DNA of 8,195 bases from JAVVEZ01 sp032250895 (GTDB lineage Bacteria; Pseudomonadota; Gammaproteobacteria; Pseudomonadales; Pseudohongiellaceae): the NCBI GenBank assembly GCA_032250895.1, contig JAVVEZ010000117.1, forward strand, positions 1 to 8,195, given 5' to 3'. This document shows positions 1 through 4,835 of the stretch, in pieces. The position numbers and the translations under genes were made by a program. Under the pieces are notes generated by a model. That model searched no databases and was not told the DNA's origin. It worked only from the letters and a program-made list of their open reading frames with translations. Within the stretch, counting starts at the first letter, position 1. Each line of letters opens with the position of its first letter.

Positions 1-150
1 CCGGGTGCGTTGCGTACCACCCCGCTGAAGTCCCCCCACAAGAGTGAGAGATTTCAGTGGAAGGCCGTGTACAGCAAGCTATCAAGAACAGGGATAAAAG
101 CCAGTGTTTATGCGGGGTTTAACGACGTTGATGGTTTTCGGTGGAAGGGT
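1..150. other. Left flank outside the element; no gene seen
   Basis: No convincing gene is visible. An open frame runs across this stretch and through the tRNA-derived repeat, but it has no ribosome binding site and no recognisable protein features. Bases 103-150 align without gaps to 4228-4275, the stretch just outside the integrase gene at the other end of the element. I count 29 of 48 identical positions, in exactly the register set by the 27-bp repeat. The flank may therefore be the end of a second, related element, or simply chromosome with chance similarity. Confidence 0.4.
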
Positions 151-177
151 ATTTGGTGCCCCGGGCAGGATTCGAAC
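151..177. repeat. Distal attachment site (copy of tRNA-Arg 3' end)
   Basis: These 27 bases are identical to 4276-4302, which cover the CCA tail, discriminator, acceptor 3' strand and part of the T-arm of the tRNA-Arg gene (read on the minus strand, with the TTCGAA of the T loop at the inner edge). Identity stops sharply on both sides. A short exact copy of a tRNA 3' end, placed about 4.1 kb from the intact gene with an integrase next to that gene, is the usual footprint of site-specific integration by a tyrosine recombinase. Confidence 0.9.
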
Positions 178-230
178 ATAAGCCACAACATATTGAAATA
201 TAAATATTACAAGCGCTTCATATTCTTGAA

Positions 231-253
231 ATGTTGCTATAGGTGTTGCAATA
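231..253. repeat. Left-arm integrase-type repeats (GTTGC core)
   Basis: Two direct copies of an ATGTTGCT / GTGTTGCA motif lie with their GTTGC cores at 233 and 245, 12 bp apart. The same motif, with the same 12-bp step, occurs at the integrase end (4147 and 4159). Tyrosine integrases with an N-terminal arm-binding domain use such short direct repeats in both arms of the attachment site. The motif assignment comes from the repetition alone. Confidence 0.5.
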
Positions 254-271
254 AGTAAAAGTCATCCGCCT

Positions 272-706
272 GTGCCTAATCCCCGGCCTACACAAAAATT
301 TGCGAAGGCGGAAAAAGGCGAAGCCAGAGAGAAGGCAGCCTCAATCATTGGCACAAATCGCAGTTATATCAGTGACGCAAAAAAGCTGAAAAGGGAAAAA
401 CCCGAAATCTTGGGCGTGATCGCGGTTACAAGTTTAACAAGAATGGACGTTTTTACTTCTATATTAGAAAAATCTACTGGTATGAGGGTATCGTGGGGCA
501 AAATTAGGAAGCAAAATTTTTGGCAGATTCCGGCTTCCCTGCGTCCGTACTCTCGGGTTGACCTCTGGGAGGACCCGAGAATCGATGACGCGCGCTCAAT
601 GGTCATATATTCTGTGATCTCCCTCTTACAAGACTGGAGAGCAACAATGACAGAAGCGGTCGAAAAAAATGAGCTTGAATTCCTGGTACCAGCCCCACAC
701 ACATAA
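272..706 (+). pseudogene. Probable gene remnant with ParB-like helix-turn-helix segment
   Basis: The open frame begins at a GTG with no ribosome binding site, and the same frame is open upstream only to about 230, inside the arm-site region. Its first 45 residues contain GEAREKAASIIGTNRSYIS followed by DAKKLKREKPEI. This resembles the 'AREKAA..vG.s..yV.dAkk...e.Pe' helix-turn-helix segment found in ParB-like and DNA-methyltransferase-associated proteins. After that point the expected pattern stops, and the remaining 95 residues are unfamiliar. The reading is a fragment whose front was lost and whose back is either frameshifted or fused to other sequence. It is the only rightward candidate gene in the element. 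A real small protein of unknown function cannot be excluded. Confidence 0.35.
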
Positions 707-878
707 GCCGGAAGGCCGGCCAATATGGGTGCCGGTGGCGTGGCGTATTCGATGAGCTGTGAGAGTGATCAGATTACGCGATGGCTTTTCCCCTTGACCA
801 CGAAAGTTGACCGTCCGCACGTTCCCGCCTGTTTTTGGACTGGATACTGGTGAGGGTATGGAGTGGTAATGTAGGAGT

Positions 879-948
879 GTTCCATATTCGATACCTGTGG
901 CTTTCAAAAAAGGTCGATTTTTGCGCCTACAGGTATCAAATATGAACC
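879..948. repeat. Large inverted repeat with A/T-rich centre
   Basis: The inverted copy (879-900) and the first direct copy (927-948) of the iteron-like repeat are arranged symmetrically around base 914. A second, inner inverted repeat shares that centre: CAAAAA at 905-910 pairs with TTTTTG at 918-923. The nested symmetry could extrude as a cruciform, form a long RNA hairpin at the end of the leftward operon, or give an initiator a paired binding platform around an easily melted centre. Confidence 0.55.
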
Positions 949-1021
949 TGTGGAACGTTTTCTAAATCCAGAGGTGCCAAATATGAACCTGGAGCCTGGC
1001 TACAGGTATCAAATATAAACC
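879..1021. repeat. Iteron-like repeat cluster
   Basis: A repeat of about 22 bp with core ACAGGTATCAAATATGAACC occurs at 927-948. A near copy lies at 1000-1021 (AATATAAACC ending) and a more diverged copy at 971-991 (GAGGTGCCAAATATGAACC), all in the same orientation. A fourth copy is inverted at 879-900 (ATATTCGATACCTGTGG). The cluster begins 7 bp past the stop codon of the winged-helix gene at 1029-1397. Short repeats of this size beside a winged-helix protein recall plasmid and satellite origins bound by their initiator, but iterons usually lie upstream of the rep gene and here they lie downstream. They could instead be operators. Confidence 0.7.
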
Positions 1022-1028
1022 GGTAACT

Positions 1029-1397
1029 TTAATTTGATTTCCATTCATTTGTTGCCTGCTTGTCTTTGTAGGGGAGCCAGTTCAACTTCCAGGTCCGCGT
1101 CTTGCTAGTGGTCCTGCTGTTGAACAAAGATTCATTGACCATCGTGATAAACCCGGCTTCTGTAAGTTCCTTAAATGCGCTCATGGCTGTTCGTCGTGAG
1201 CATGGGATTTTGTCTGCCGCCTCTCGGATACCATAGCCGATAGGTTTGTCATTGGCCCAGTGGACTTGAAGCAGCGTCATAAGGACTTTGGCCGGCGGGG
1301 AGAGCCTCAGATAGACGTCAGACTCAATAAGACGCCGCTGGAGCGCTATAACACCGCCGGCCCTATCGAAAGGCAGTGGATTTTTTTTCCTGCCCAT
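1029..1397 (-). CDS. Small winged-helix DNA-binding protein, possible replication initiator
   Basis: A 122-aa basic protein. Residues 31-53 look like the first helix of a winged-helix fold (LSPPAKVLMTLLQVHW). Residues 56-85 look like the helix-turn-helix (IREAADKIPCSRRTAMSAF then ELTEAGFI), and 97-107 (RTWKLNW) look like the wing. The pattern 'sp.ak.l...l...w......gi..ea...l.csr.ta..a..eLe..Gfi' is shared with small phage and island proteins and with N-terminal domains of some plasmid initiators. The ATG is preceded by AAGGGAGG, which overlaps the TAA stop of the upstream gene, so translation is probably coupled. It is the last gene of the alpA operon and ends 7 bp from the iteron-like repeats, which it may bind. 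That role is inferred from position; it could be only a repressor. Confidence 0.75.
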   Translation of the reverse strand: MGRKKNPLPFDRAGGVIALQRRLIESDVYLRLSPPAKVLMTLLQVHWANDKPIGYGIREAADKIPCSRRTAMSAFKELTEAGFITMVNESLFNSRTTSKTRTWKLNWLPYKDKQATNEWKSN

Positions 1398-1407
1398 AGA
1401 GCCTCCC

Positions 1408-1764
1408 TTATTGAGCGGGGGCGCTGCTGGTTACAGGATCGTCTGCTATCCACCTCCGGACATCGGCCTGCTGCTGCGGGTCCAGCCAATATTCCATGAC
1501 TGAAGTTTCGCCGCCGAAGCGGTTTGGGACTTTCACGCGGACACGGCGGAATTGGATTCCAAATTTTCTTTGGAGGGTAGCCACACTGGAAGGCAAGACG
1601 TGATCGCCCATCTGCTCGGCCTGAAACCTGTGGATGCGCTCGCCGTTAAGAAAGCGGCTCATCATCGATTCCAGTTTTCCACGTGCTTTGCGCGTGTTAG
1701 TATTGCTGCTGTTTGATCGATTGGAGCTGCTCTTTCCGGGGGCAGCTTTTTTTTCTTCCATCAT
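1408..1764 (-). CDS. Small winged-helix-type protein of unknown function
   Basis: A 118-aa protein with a Ser/Asn/Lys-rich, probably disordered first 28 residues. A compact domain follows at about 31-107: LESMMSRFLNGERIHRFQAE, then LPSSVATLQRKFGI, then a basic strand RRVRVKVPNRFGG and EYWLDPQQQADVRRWI. This 'n.t...L....g......vp......v..Yw' layout matches small winged-helix proteins often seen in prophages and integrative elements; no precise function is known to me. Two ATG codons (1764 and 1761) stand side by side, and either could start it. The upstream AlpA gene stops only 2 bp before the first ATG, whose G-rich ribosome binding tract lies inside the end of that gene. This is the second gene of a three-gene operon. 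Confidence 0.75.
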   Translation of the reverse strand: MMEEKKAAPGKSSSNRSNSSNTNTRKARGKLESMMSRFLNGERIHRFQAEQMGDHVLPSSVATLQRKFGIQFRRVRVKVPNRFGGETSVMEYWLDPQQQADVRRWIADDPVTSSAPAQ

Positions 1765-1766
1765 GA

Positions 1767-2027
1767 TTATTTCCCCCCCGCCAGATTCTTCCGTTCCTTG
1801 ACCATGCTTCTCACCAGCTGGTAGATCTCGTCTTTCGACTTGCCGCCGGCCAGGGCGGCCAGGATCGCGGAAACTTCATGTTCCAGCCAGCCGACAGCGC
1901 GGCCGCCTAAACTGATGGGAGGGGGGAATTGCCCCTCCGTGATCCTGTTACACAGGGATGAATTACAGATGCCAGTGCGGGCCAGTACTTCCGGCCGCCG
2001 CTGGTAACGGATTTGTCCTGCTTTCAT
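1767..2027 (-). CDS. alpA: AlpA-family transcriptional regulator / excisionase-like protein
   Basis: An 86-aa MerR-like winged-helix protein. Residues 10-30 (RRPEVLARTGICNSSLCNRI) form the helix-turn-helix. TEGQFPPPISLGGRAVGWLE follows, the hallmark 'G.FP.pi.lg.raVgW...eV' of AlpA proteins, and then a long helical tail with KDEIYQLVRSMVKER. In P4-like prophages and islands, AlpA proteins switch on integrase transcription or act as the excision directionality factor. This one is therefore the likely controller of excision here, acting with the integrase at 2876-4114. The ATG has GAGAGG about 9 bp upstream and a good promoter at 2051-2078. It is the first gene of an operon with the two winged-helix genes. 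Its end contains a run of seven G on the coding strand, a possible slippage site. Confidence 0.9.
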   Translation of the reverse strand: MKAGQIRYQRRPEVLARTGICNSSLCNRITEGQFPPPISLGGRAVGWLEHEVSAILAALAGGKSKDEIYQLVRSMVKERKNLAGGK

Positions 2028-2050
2028 ACCTAAACACCTCTCTGCGGTTT

Positions 2051-2078
2051 ATTGAATGTTGCTCGCAGATAGTGTCAA
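2051..2078 (-). promoter_or_regulatory. Promoter for the alpA operon
   Basis: On the minus strand a perfect TTGACA -35 (2073-2078) is followed after 16 bp by TTCAAT (2051-2056), four of six to the -10 consensus. It lies in the 86-bp gap between the unknown gene and alpA, with about 20 bp from the likely start of transcription to the start codon. The spacer contains GAGCAACATT, the complement of AATGTTGCTC, which matches the GTTGC motif found in both element ends. A protein that binds the arms might therefore also regulate this promoter. Confidence 0.6.
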
Positions 2079-2113
2079 TGGATGTTGTAGGAGAGGGTAT
2101 GAACAAATAAAAA

Positions 2114-2752
2114 CTATTCTGTGGAATTTTGTTTTGTTTGAGTAATTGCGTTCTCGATATGGCGTTTAGCGTTTTTGGTAGGCTCGCCGAAAACCTCAAA
2201 AATTAAATAGTTAATGAGGTTGGAAAAGGGGGTTTCCGGGGAGCTGGAAGGCCGGAGATCGGTCTTGGCTTGAAAAAATCGGGCGAGATTTTTAATGAAT
2301 CTGTTGTGCTGGTTTGCTTTACTGGGTTTAGCCCTTCCATCGGCTGTGTTAATAGACTTGCAAACATCCTCAACCGCAAGCTTCAGGGTCAGAAGGATGG
2401 CTTCGGCCCCTGATTTATAGGGCCAGACCTGCGGCAGTTCTACTAACAAGGTGGATTCATTCGTAACGGCATATTGAAGATCTATCGCGTGGTCCCATGC
2501 CCCTTTCTCCAGATAGCCGAGAGTCTCTAAGGCTTTCTGTAATTGTCCTGCGAGTAGATTTAGCTCTTTCTTCGTTTCTGCTGGAGTCAGTTCTCGGTCC
2601 ATCAGCCATTTCGGCTCCATTGACCACGAATATTCAATTTTCAAATATAACTGTTCCAAAATAGACCGATCCAAGTTTGGCAGGATCGTTGATCTGATAT
2701 GTTCCTTTTGTTTCTTTGTCAGCTTTTTAGCTGGCAAGGTAATTGACGCCAT
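2114..2752 (-). CDS. Conserved-looking island protein of unknown function
   Basis: A 212-aa soluble protein I do not recognise by name. It has a Lys-rich N-terminus (KKLTKKQKEHIR), a largely helical middle, and a C-terminal segment from about 140 (DGRAKPSKANQHNRFIKNLA) ending with SSSPETPFSNLINYLIFEVF. This last part resembles a motif seen in many short hypothetical proteins of phages and islands: a basic start, 'l...La.ff...tgl.p..s' and then 'spF..l....f'. No transmembrane segments, signal peptide or catalytic motif are visible. The ATG has AGAGG 5 bp upstream. It lies between the integrase and the alpA operon, in the same direction, with a 123-bp gap after the integrase stop. It is the only intact gene of the element without an obvious housekeeping role, so it is the best candidate cargo (defence, interference or immunity); that is speculation. 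Confidence 0.7.
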   Translation of the reverse strand: MASITLPAKKLTKKQKEHIRSTILPNLDRSILEQLYLKIEYSWSMEPKWLMDRELTPAETKKELNLLAGQLQKALETLGYLEKGAWDHAIDLQYAVTNESTLLVELPQVWPYKSGAEAILLTLKLAVEDVCKSINTADGRAKPSKANQHNRFIKNLARFFQAKTDLRPSSSPETPFSNLINYLIFEVFGEPTKNAKRHIENAITQTKQNSTE

Positions 2753-2821
2753 ATCTACCTCTGTTCTCCCCGAGAAATTGTTTGCCGGGAAAAGCGGTTA
2801 GGTTGGCCCAGTGCTTCCTGG

Positions 2822-2862
2822 CTGATCAGGGAAGGGCTATCCCAGTTTAACTGATTGCAATC
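2822..2862. promoter_or_regulatory. Three consecutive small palindromes before the unknown gene
   Basis: CTGATCAG (2822-2829), CAGTT-T-AACTG (2843-2853) and GATTGCAATC (2853-2862) lie in the gap between the integrase stop and the start of the 212-aa gene. They could be operator sites controlling that gene. I see no clear sigma-70 promoter in the gap, and palindromes this short also occur by chance. Confidence 0.25.
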
Positions 2863-2875
2863 TTTTGACTTGTAC

Positions 2876-4114
2876 TTAGGCGATCCTCAGATGCTTCTTG
2901 CCCTTGCCTAGCTCCCGTCCGGTTGCGGCCGCCTCAATGTACTCCCCCCACCATTCCATGAGCTTGCGCCGGCGCTCCAGGTACTCAGCACGGTTGTAGG
3001 CTGCGCGGATAGCGTTTTTATCCACGTGCGCCAATGTCACCTCGATTAAATCGGGATCATGGCCCTGCTCATTCAAAATGGTGCTGCCAAGGGCACGGAT
3101 GCCATGCGCCACCAGCCGGCCGCCGTAGCCCATGCGCTTAATTGCCATGTTGGCGGTCGATGGGTTGATGCCCTCCCGGGGATTCTTGGCAGAAGGGAAG
3201 ATATATTCCCGGTGCCCGCTCAGGGGCTTTATTACCTGCAGGATCGCCAGGGCTTGCCGGGAGAGGGGCACGACATGCGGCCGGCGCATTTTCATTTTCT
3301 CGGCCGGGATGGTCCAGGTGGCTACCTCGAAGTCAATTTCGCTCCACTTGGCGGTTGCGCCCTCGGCCGGACGGGCAAGGGTATAGATCAGCCATTCAAT
3401 CGCGCAGCGGGTCGGCAGGGTGATGCTGGCCTGCTCCAGAGCTTGCAGGAAGGCCGGCAGCTCTTCTGACTCAATGGCAGGGCGGTTCTTTGTTGCCGGC
3501 GTCTGGAAGGCCTTGCGGATTCCTGAGAGGGGGCTGGCTTGGACCATGCCGGCATTGACGGCATAATCCATAACTTCATTGATCCAGCGGCAAAGCTTTC
3601 GCACGGTTTCAAGGGCGCCCCGGGCGGCAATGGGGGAGAGGTATTCAATGGCCATCGGGGCGGTCAGTTCGGACACAGGGACCTTGCCCATACGGGGCAA
3701 TACATGAAGCTCCAGGGCCGCAACCATCCTTTGTCGGTAGGATTCCGAGATAGAGGGCTCTTTGACCTGGAGCCAGCGCCGGAAGACGGTTTCAAAAGTG
3801 GCGCCATGGGCCTCTGCCCGCCGCTTGTCTTCCTGGTCCCGGTAAACTTTTGGATCAATACCCTTGCCCAGGGCCGCCCGAAGCACCGCGACTTCCTCCC
3901 GGGCATCGGCCAGAGAAAGGGGCGGGAAAGTGCCCAGGCTGAGATTGGACCGCTTCTTGGTGAAGGGGCGGGGATATTGGAATATCCAGAGCTTCGTGCC
4001 GTTAGGCTTGACCCGGAGGTAGAGCCCCTTGCCGTCCGCCAGGTTGTATTCCTTGGCCTTCGCCCTGGCCTGCTTCACTTCAGTATTAGTAAGCGCCTTC
4101 GTCGTCTTCGCCAT
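2876..4114 (-). CDS. int: P4-like tyrosine integrase
   Basis: A 412-aa site-specific recombinase that integrates and excises the element at the tRNA-Arg 3' end. In order it has an N-terminal arm-binding domain of the DUF4102 type (about 5-85, with LADGKGLYLRVKPNGTKLWI), a core-binding domain (about 100-190) and a catalytic domain (about 210-395). All catalytic residues are present: R248 (LARPAE), K275 (EKMKM), H337 and R340 (AHGIR), H363 (LAHVD) and the nucleophile Y373 (AAYNR). The length is normal for the family. I chose the ATG at 4114 because GGAAGG lies 8 bp upstream and the protein then begins MAKTTKALTNTEVKQA, as relatives do. The in-frame ATG at 4153 has no ribosome binding site. Several GTTGCA repeats surround the start, so the integrase may repress its own gene. 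Confidence 0.95.
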   Translation of the reverse strand: MAKTTKALTNTEVKQARAKAKEYNLADGKGLYLRVKPNGTKLWIFQYPRPFTKKRSNLSLGTFPPLSLADAREEVAVLRAALGKGIDPKVYRDQEDKRRAEAHGATFETVFRRWLQVKEPSISESYRQRMVAALELHVLPRMGKVPVSELTAPMAIEYLSPIAARGALETVRKLCRWINEVMDYAVNAGMVQASPLSGIRKAFQTPATKNRPAIESEELPAFLQALEQASITLPTRCAIEWLIYTLARPAEGATAKWSEIDFEVATWTIPAEKMKMRRPHVVPLSRQALAILQVIKPLSGHREYIFPSAKNPREGINPSTANMAIKRMGYGGRLVAHGIRALGSTILNEQGHDPDLIEVTLAHVDKNAIRAAYNRAEYLERRRKLMEWWGEYIEAAATGRELGKGKKHLRIA

Positions 4115-4183
4115 TGCAACATCCTTCCCGCCGGGTTTTGGTTGATGTTGCATTTAGTGTTGCATTAAAAGGCGGATGTTGCA
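4115..4183. repeat. Right-arm integrase-type repeats upstream of int
   Basis: GTTGCA occurs three times in direct orientation at 4147-4152, 4159-4164 and 4178-4183, each preceded by AT or GT, and once inverted at 4115-4120, next to the integrase start codon. The first two are 12 bp apart, like the two copies at the left end. The bases AGGCGGATG at 4170-4178 also reappear inverted as CATCCGCCT at 263-271. These are probable arm sites for the integrase and may double as operators of its promoter. Confidence 0.55.
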
Positions 4184-4275
4184 ATATATTACTGGACGTT
4201 AATGTGCCTGATTTTTAGATATTTATTAGTATTTTCGGGGGCTTTAGGGATGTTGCTGGAGGTGGCTGAATATGG

Positions 4276-4302
4276 ATTTGGTGCCCCGGGCAGGATTCGA
4301 AC
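4276..4302. repeat. Proximal attachment site within tRNA-Arg
   Basis: This is the 27-bp partner of 151-177. It covers three bases beyond the CCA end, the CCA, the discriminator, the 3' acceptor strand and part of the T-arm. Integration keeps the tRNA gene whole because the element supplies the same bases. Confidence 0.9.
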
Positions 4303-4354
4303 CTGCGACCTGCCCCTTAGGAGGGGGCCGCGCTATCCCCTGTGCCACCGGGGC
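4279..4354 (-). tRNA. tRNA-Arg (anticodon CCU)
   Basis: Read on the minus strand, the acceptor GCCCCGG pairs with CCGGGGC. The anticodon stem GCCCC/GGGGC encloses the loop CTCCTAA with anticodon CCT, and the T-arm GCAGG-TTCGAAT-CCTGC is perfect. Discriminator A and an encoded CCA end complete 76 bases. The loop is identical to that of the Escherichia coli tRNA-Arg(CCU) as I recall it. This tRNA reads the rare AGG codon, and its gene is a frequent target of island integrases. Its 3' end faces the integrase. Confidence 0.97.
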
Positions 4355-4387
4355 AATGATCTTGGGCACGGTCTGATAAGCGGGCAA

Positions 4388-4393
4388 ATTCTA
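4388..4393 (-). promoter_or_regulatory. Probable -10 box of the tRNA-Arg promoter
   Basis: The minus strand shows TAGAAT (five of six to TATAAT), followed by a G/C-rich stretch GCCCGC, as is usual for stable-RNA promoters. Transcription would start near 4381, about 27 bases before the tRNA. The -35 is weak (TTCATG, 18 bp upstream). Confidence 0.45.
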
Positions 4394-4500
4394 ACATGGA
4401 TGCCGGCAGGACATGAAAGTAATCTTAGCGCTTTGGCCGCATCGATCAGTACAACGCGTTGTGCCGTCAGCTGCGGAACGGCCCGTAGCTCTGAATAAAT

Positions 4501-4528
4501 TTGAAAAAAATCAAATCACGGCTATTTT
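4501..4528 (+). promoter_or_regulatory. Possible promoter for the peptide gene
   Basis: TTGAAA at 4501-4506, a 16-bp spacer and TATTTT at 4523-4528 lie in an A/T-rich stretch before the peptide gene. A second possible -10 (TGTAATAT near 4538-4544) has a poor -35. The local A/T-richness contrasts with the GC-rich surroundings and supports a promoter here, but the exact boxes are uncertain. Confidence 0.35.
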
Positions 4529-4572
4529 TATCATGCTGTAATATTTATCAATTCTCTATGGAAGGAGATCTT

Positions 4573-4740
4573 ATGCGTGATTTAACCTTGACAGAAGTGG
4601 ACGCTGTAAGTGCCGCAGGGCTGAGTTTCAATGAAGCAGCAACCTTGATTCTGGCCCTGGGGGCGGCGGGAACCATGGCAACCTTGGTGTTTGCCATTCC
4701 CATAGCTGCCTCACTGTATTTTTTGAGTCCAGACTGCTGA
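4573..4740 (+). CDS. Bacteriocin-like leader peptide precursor
   Basis: A 55-aa peptide. The ATG has AAGGAG 5 bp upstream, the strongest ribosome binding site in this part of the window. Residues 1-16 (MRDLTLTEVDAVSAAG) match the double-glycine leader pattern of class II bacteriocins and microcins: L at -12, T at -11, E at -8, V at -7 and V at -4, but with Ala-Ala instead of Gly-Gly at -2/-1. The remaining 40 residues are a hydrophobic Gly/Ala-rich segment (about 22-51) with a proline at 43, and the peptide ends in PDC. Such a core would insert into a membrane. No C39 transporter or immunity gene is visible nearby. Instead, a rhomboid protease gene starts 95 bp downstream and may process the peptide. 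A small membrane protein with no export is the alternative. Confidence 0.75.
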   Translation: MRDLTLTEVDAVSAAGLSFNEAATLILALGAAGTMATLVFAIPIAASLYFLSPDC

Positions 4741-4768
4741 TGACATCAGCAGGACTATTTGCAAATTG

Positions 4769-4801
4769 ACAGGGCTGTGCGGTATCGGCAGCTCTGTTTT
4801 T
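4769..4801 (+). terminator. Hairpin with U-tract between peptide and rhomboid genes
   Basis: ACAGGGCTG (4769-4777) pairs with CAGCTCTGT (4789-4797), a 9-bp stem with one G-U pair and an 11-base loop, followed at once by five T. This fits a Rho-independent terminator or attenuator. It would let the peptide be made from a short abundant transcript, with partial read-through into the rhomboid gene, as is common for bacteriocin structural genes. Confidence 0.6.
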
Positions 4802-4835
4802 AGCTATATTTTTAACTACAGGCAAGGACCTCCAT

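Larger units (their letters stand above)
707..1028. other. Gene-free stretch; candidate replication origin
   Basis: About 320 bases have no supportable gene. The right part (879-1021) holds iteron-like repeats, described separately. The left part holds a GGCCGGCC palindrome at 714-721 and a possible degenerate repeat copy at 741-760 (TATTCGATGAGCTGT, resembling the inverted repeat copy at 879-900). A cluster of repeats beside a small winged-helix gene, in an element that must be kept by an integrase, suggests an origin or a regulatory hub. The sequence alone does not show which. Confidence 0.4.
151..4302. mobile_element. Small integrative element in tRNA-Arg(CCU)
   Basis: The element is bounded by 27-bp direct repeats 4,125 bp apart, derived from the tRNA-Arg 3' end. 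It carries an intact P4-like integrase beside the intact tRNA, an unknown 212-aa gene, an AlpA-type regulator, two winged-helix genes, an iteron-like repeat cluster and a probable gene remnant. All clear genes read leftward. It has no recognisable capsid, conjugation, resistance or toxin gene. The regulator plus replication-like module suggests a satellite or mini-island that depends on a helper for transfer; that is inference. The two intact repeats and the intact integrase suggest that excision is still possible. Confidence 0.85.

Noticed and set aside
10..258. An 82-codon plus-strand open frame at the left edge
   Set aside because: It reads across the att copy, has no ribosome binding site and its translation resembles no protein.
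626..907. A 93-codon minus-strand open frame
   Set aside because: It overlaps the inverted iteron copy, lacks a ribosome binding site and shows no domain. A short NVRTVNFRGQGEKPS stretch looks protein-like but is too little to support a gene.
879..1021. The repeat cluster as a CRISPR array
   Set aside because: Spacing between repeats is uneven (gaps of about 22 and 8 bases), copies are diverged, one is inverted, and no cas gene is present.
3059..3469. A 136-codon plus-strand open frame opposite the integrase
   Set aside because: It mirrors the catalytic domain on the other strand and has no independent support.
3539..4168. A 209-codon plus-strand open frame opposite the integrase
   Set aside because: It is antisense to an intact integrase with all catalytic residues, shows no family features and has no start signal.
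4202..4498. A 98-codon plus-strand open frame across the tRNA gene
   Set aside because: It runs antisense through the tRNA-Arg and the att repeat. The translated tRNA region (GAPGRIRTCDLPLRRGPRYP) is a familiar false protein produced when a tRNA gene is read as coding.
4501..4572. An upstream extension of the peptide gene to a TTG at 4501
   Set aside because: The extra residues precede a strong AAGGAG and the ATG at 4573, and the bacteriocin-type leader pattern begins exactly at that ATG. The upstream stretch is better read as promoter.
4740..4769. A 9-codon open frame (MTSAGLFAN) overlapping the peptide stop as TGATGA
   Set aside because: It is too short, runs into the terminator hairpin and has no further support. 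Leader-peptide control of the hairpin is conceivable but cannot be shown.
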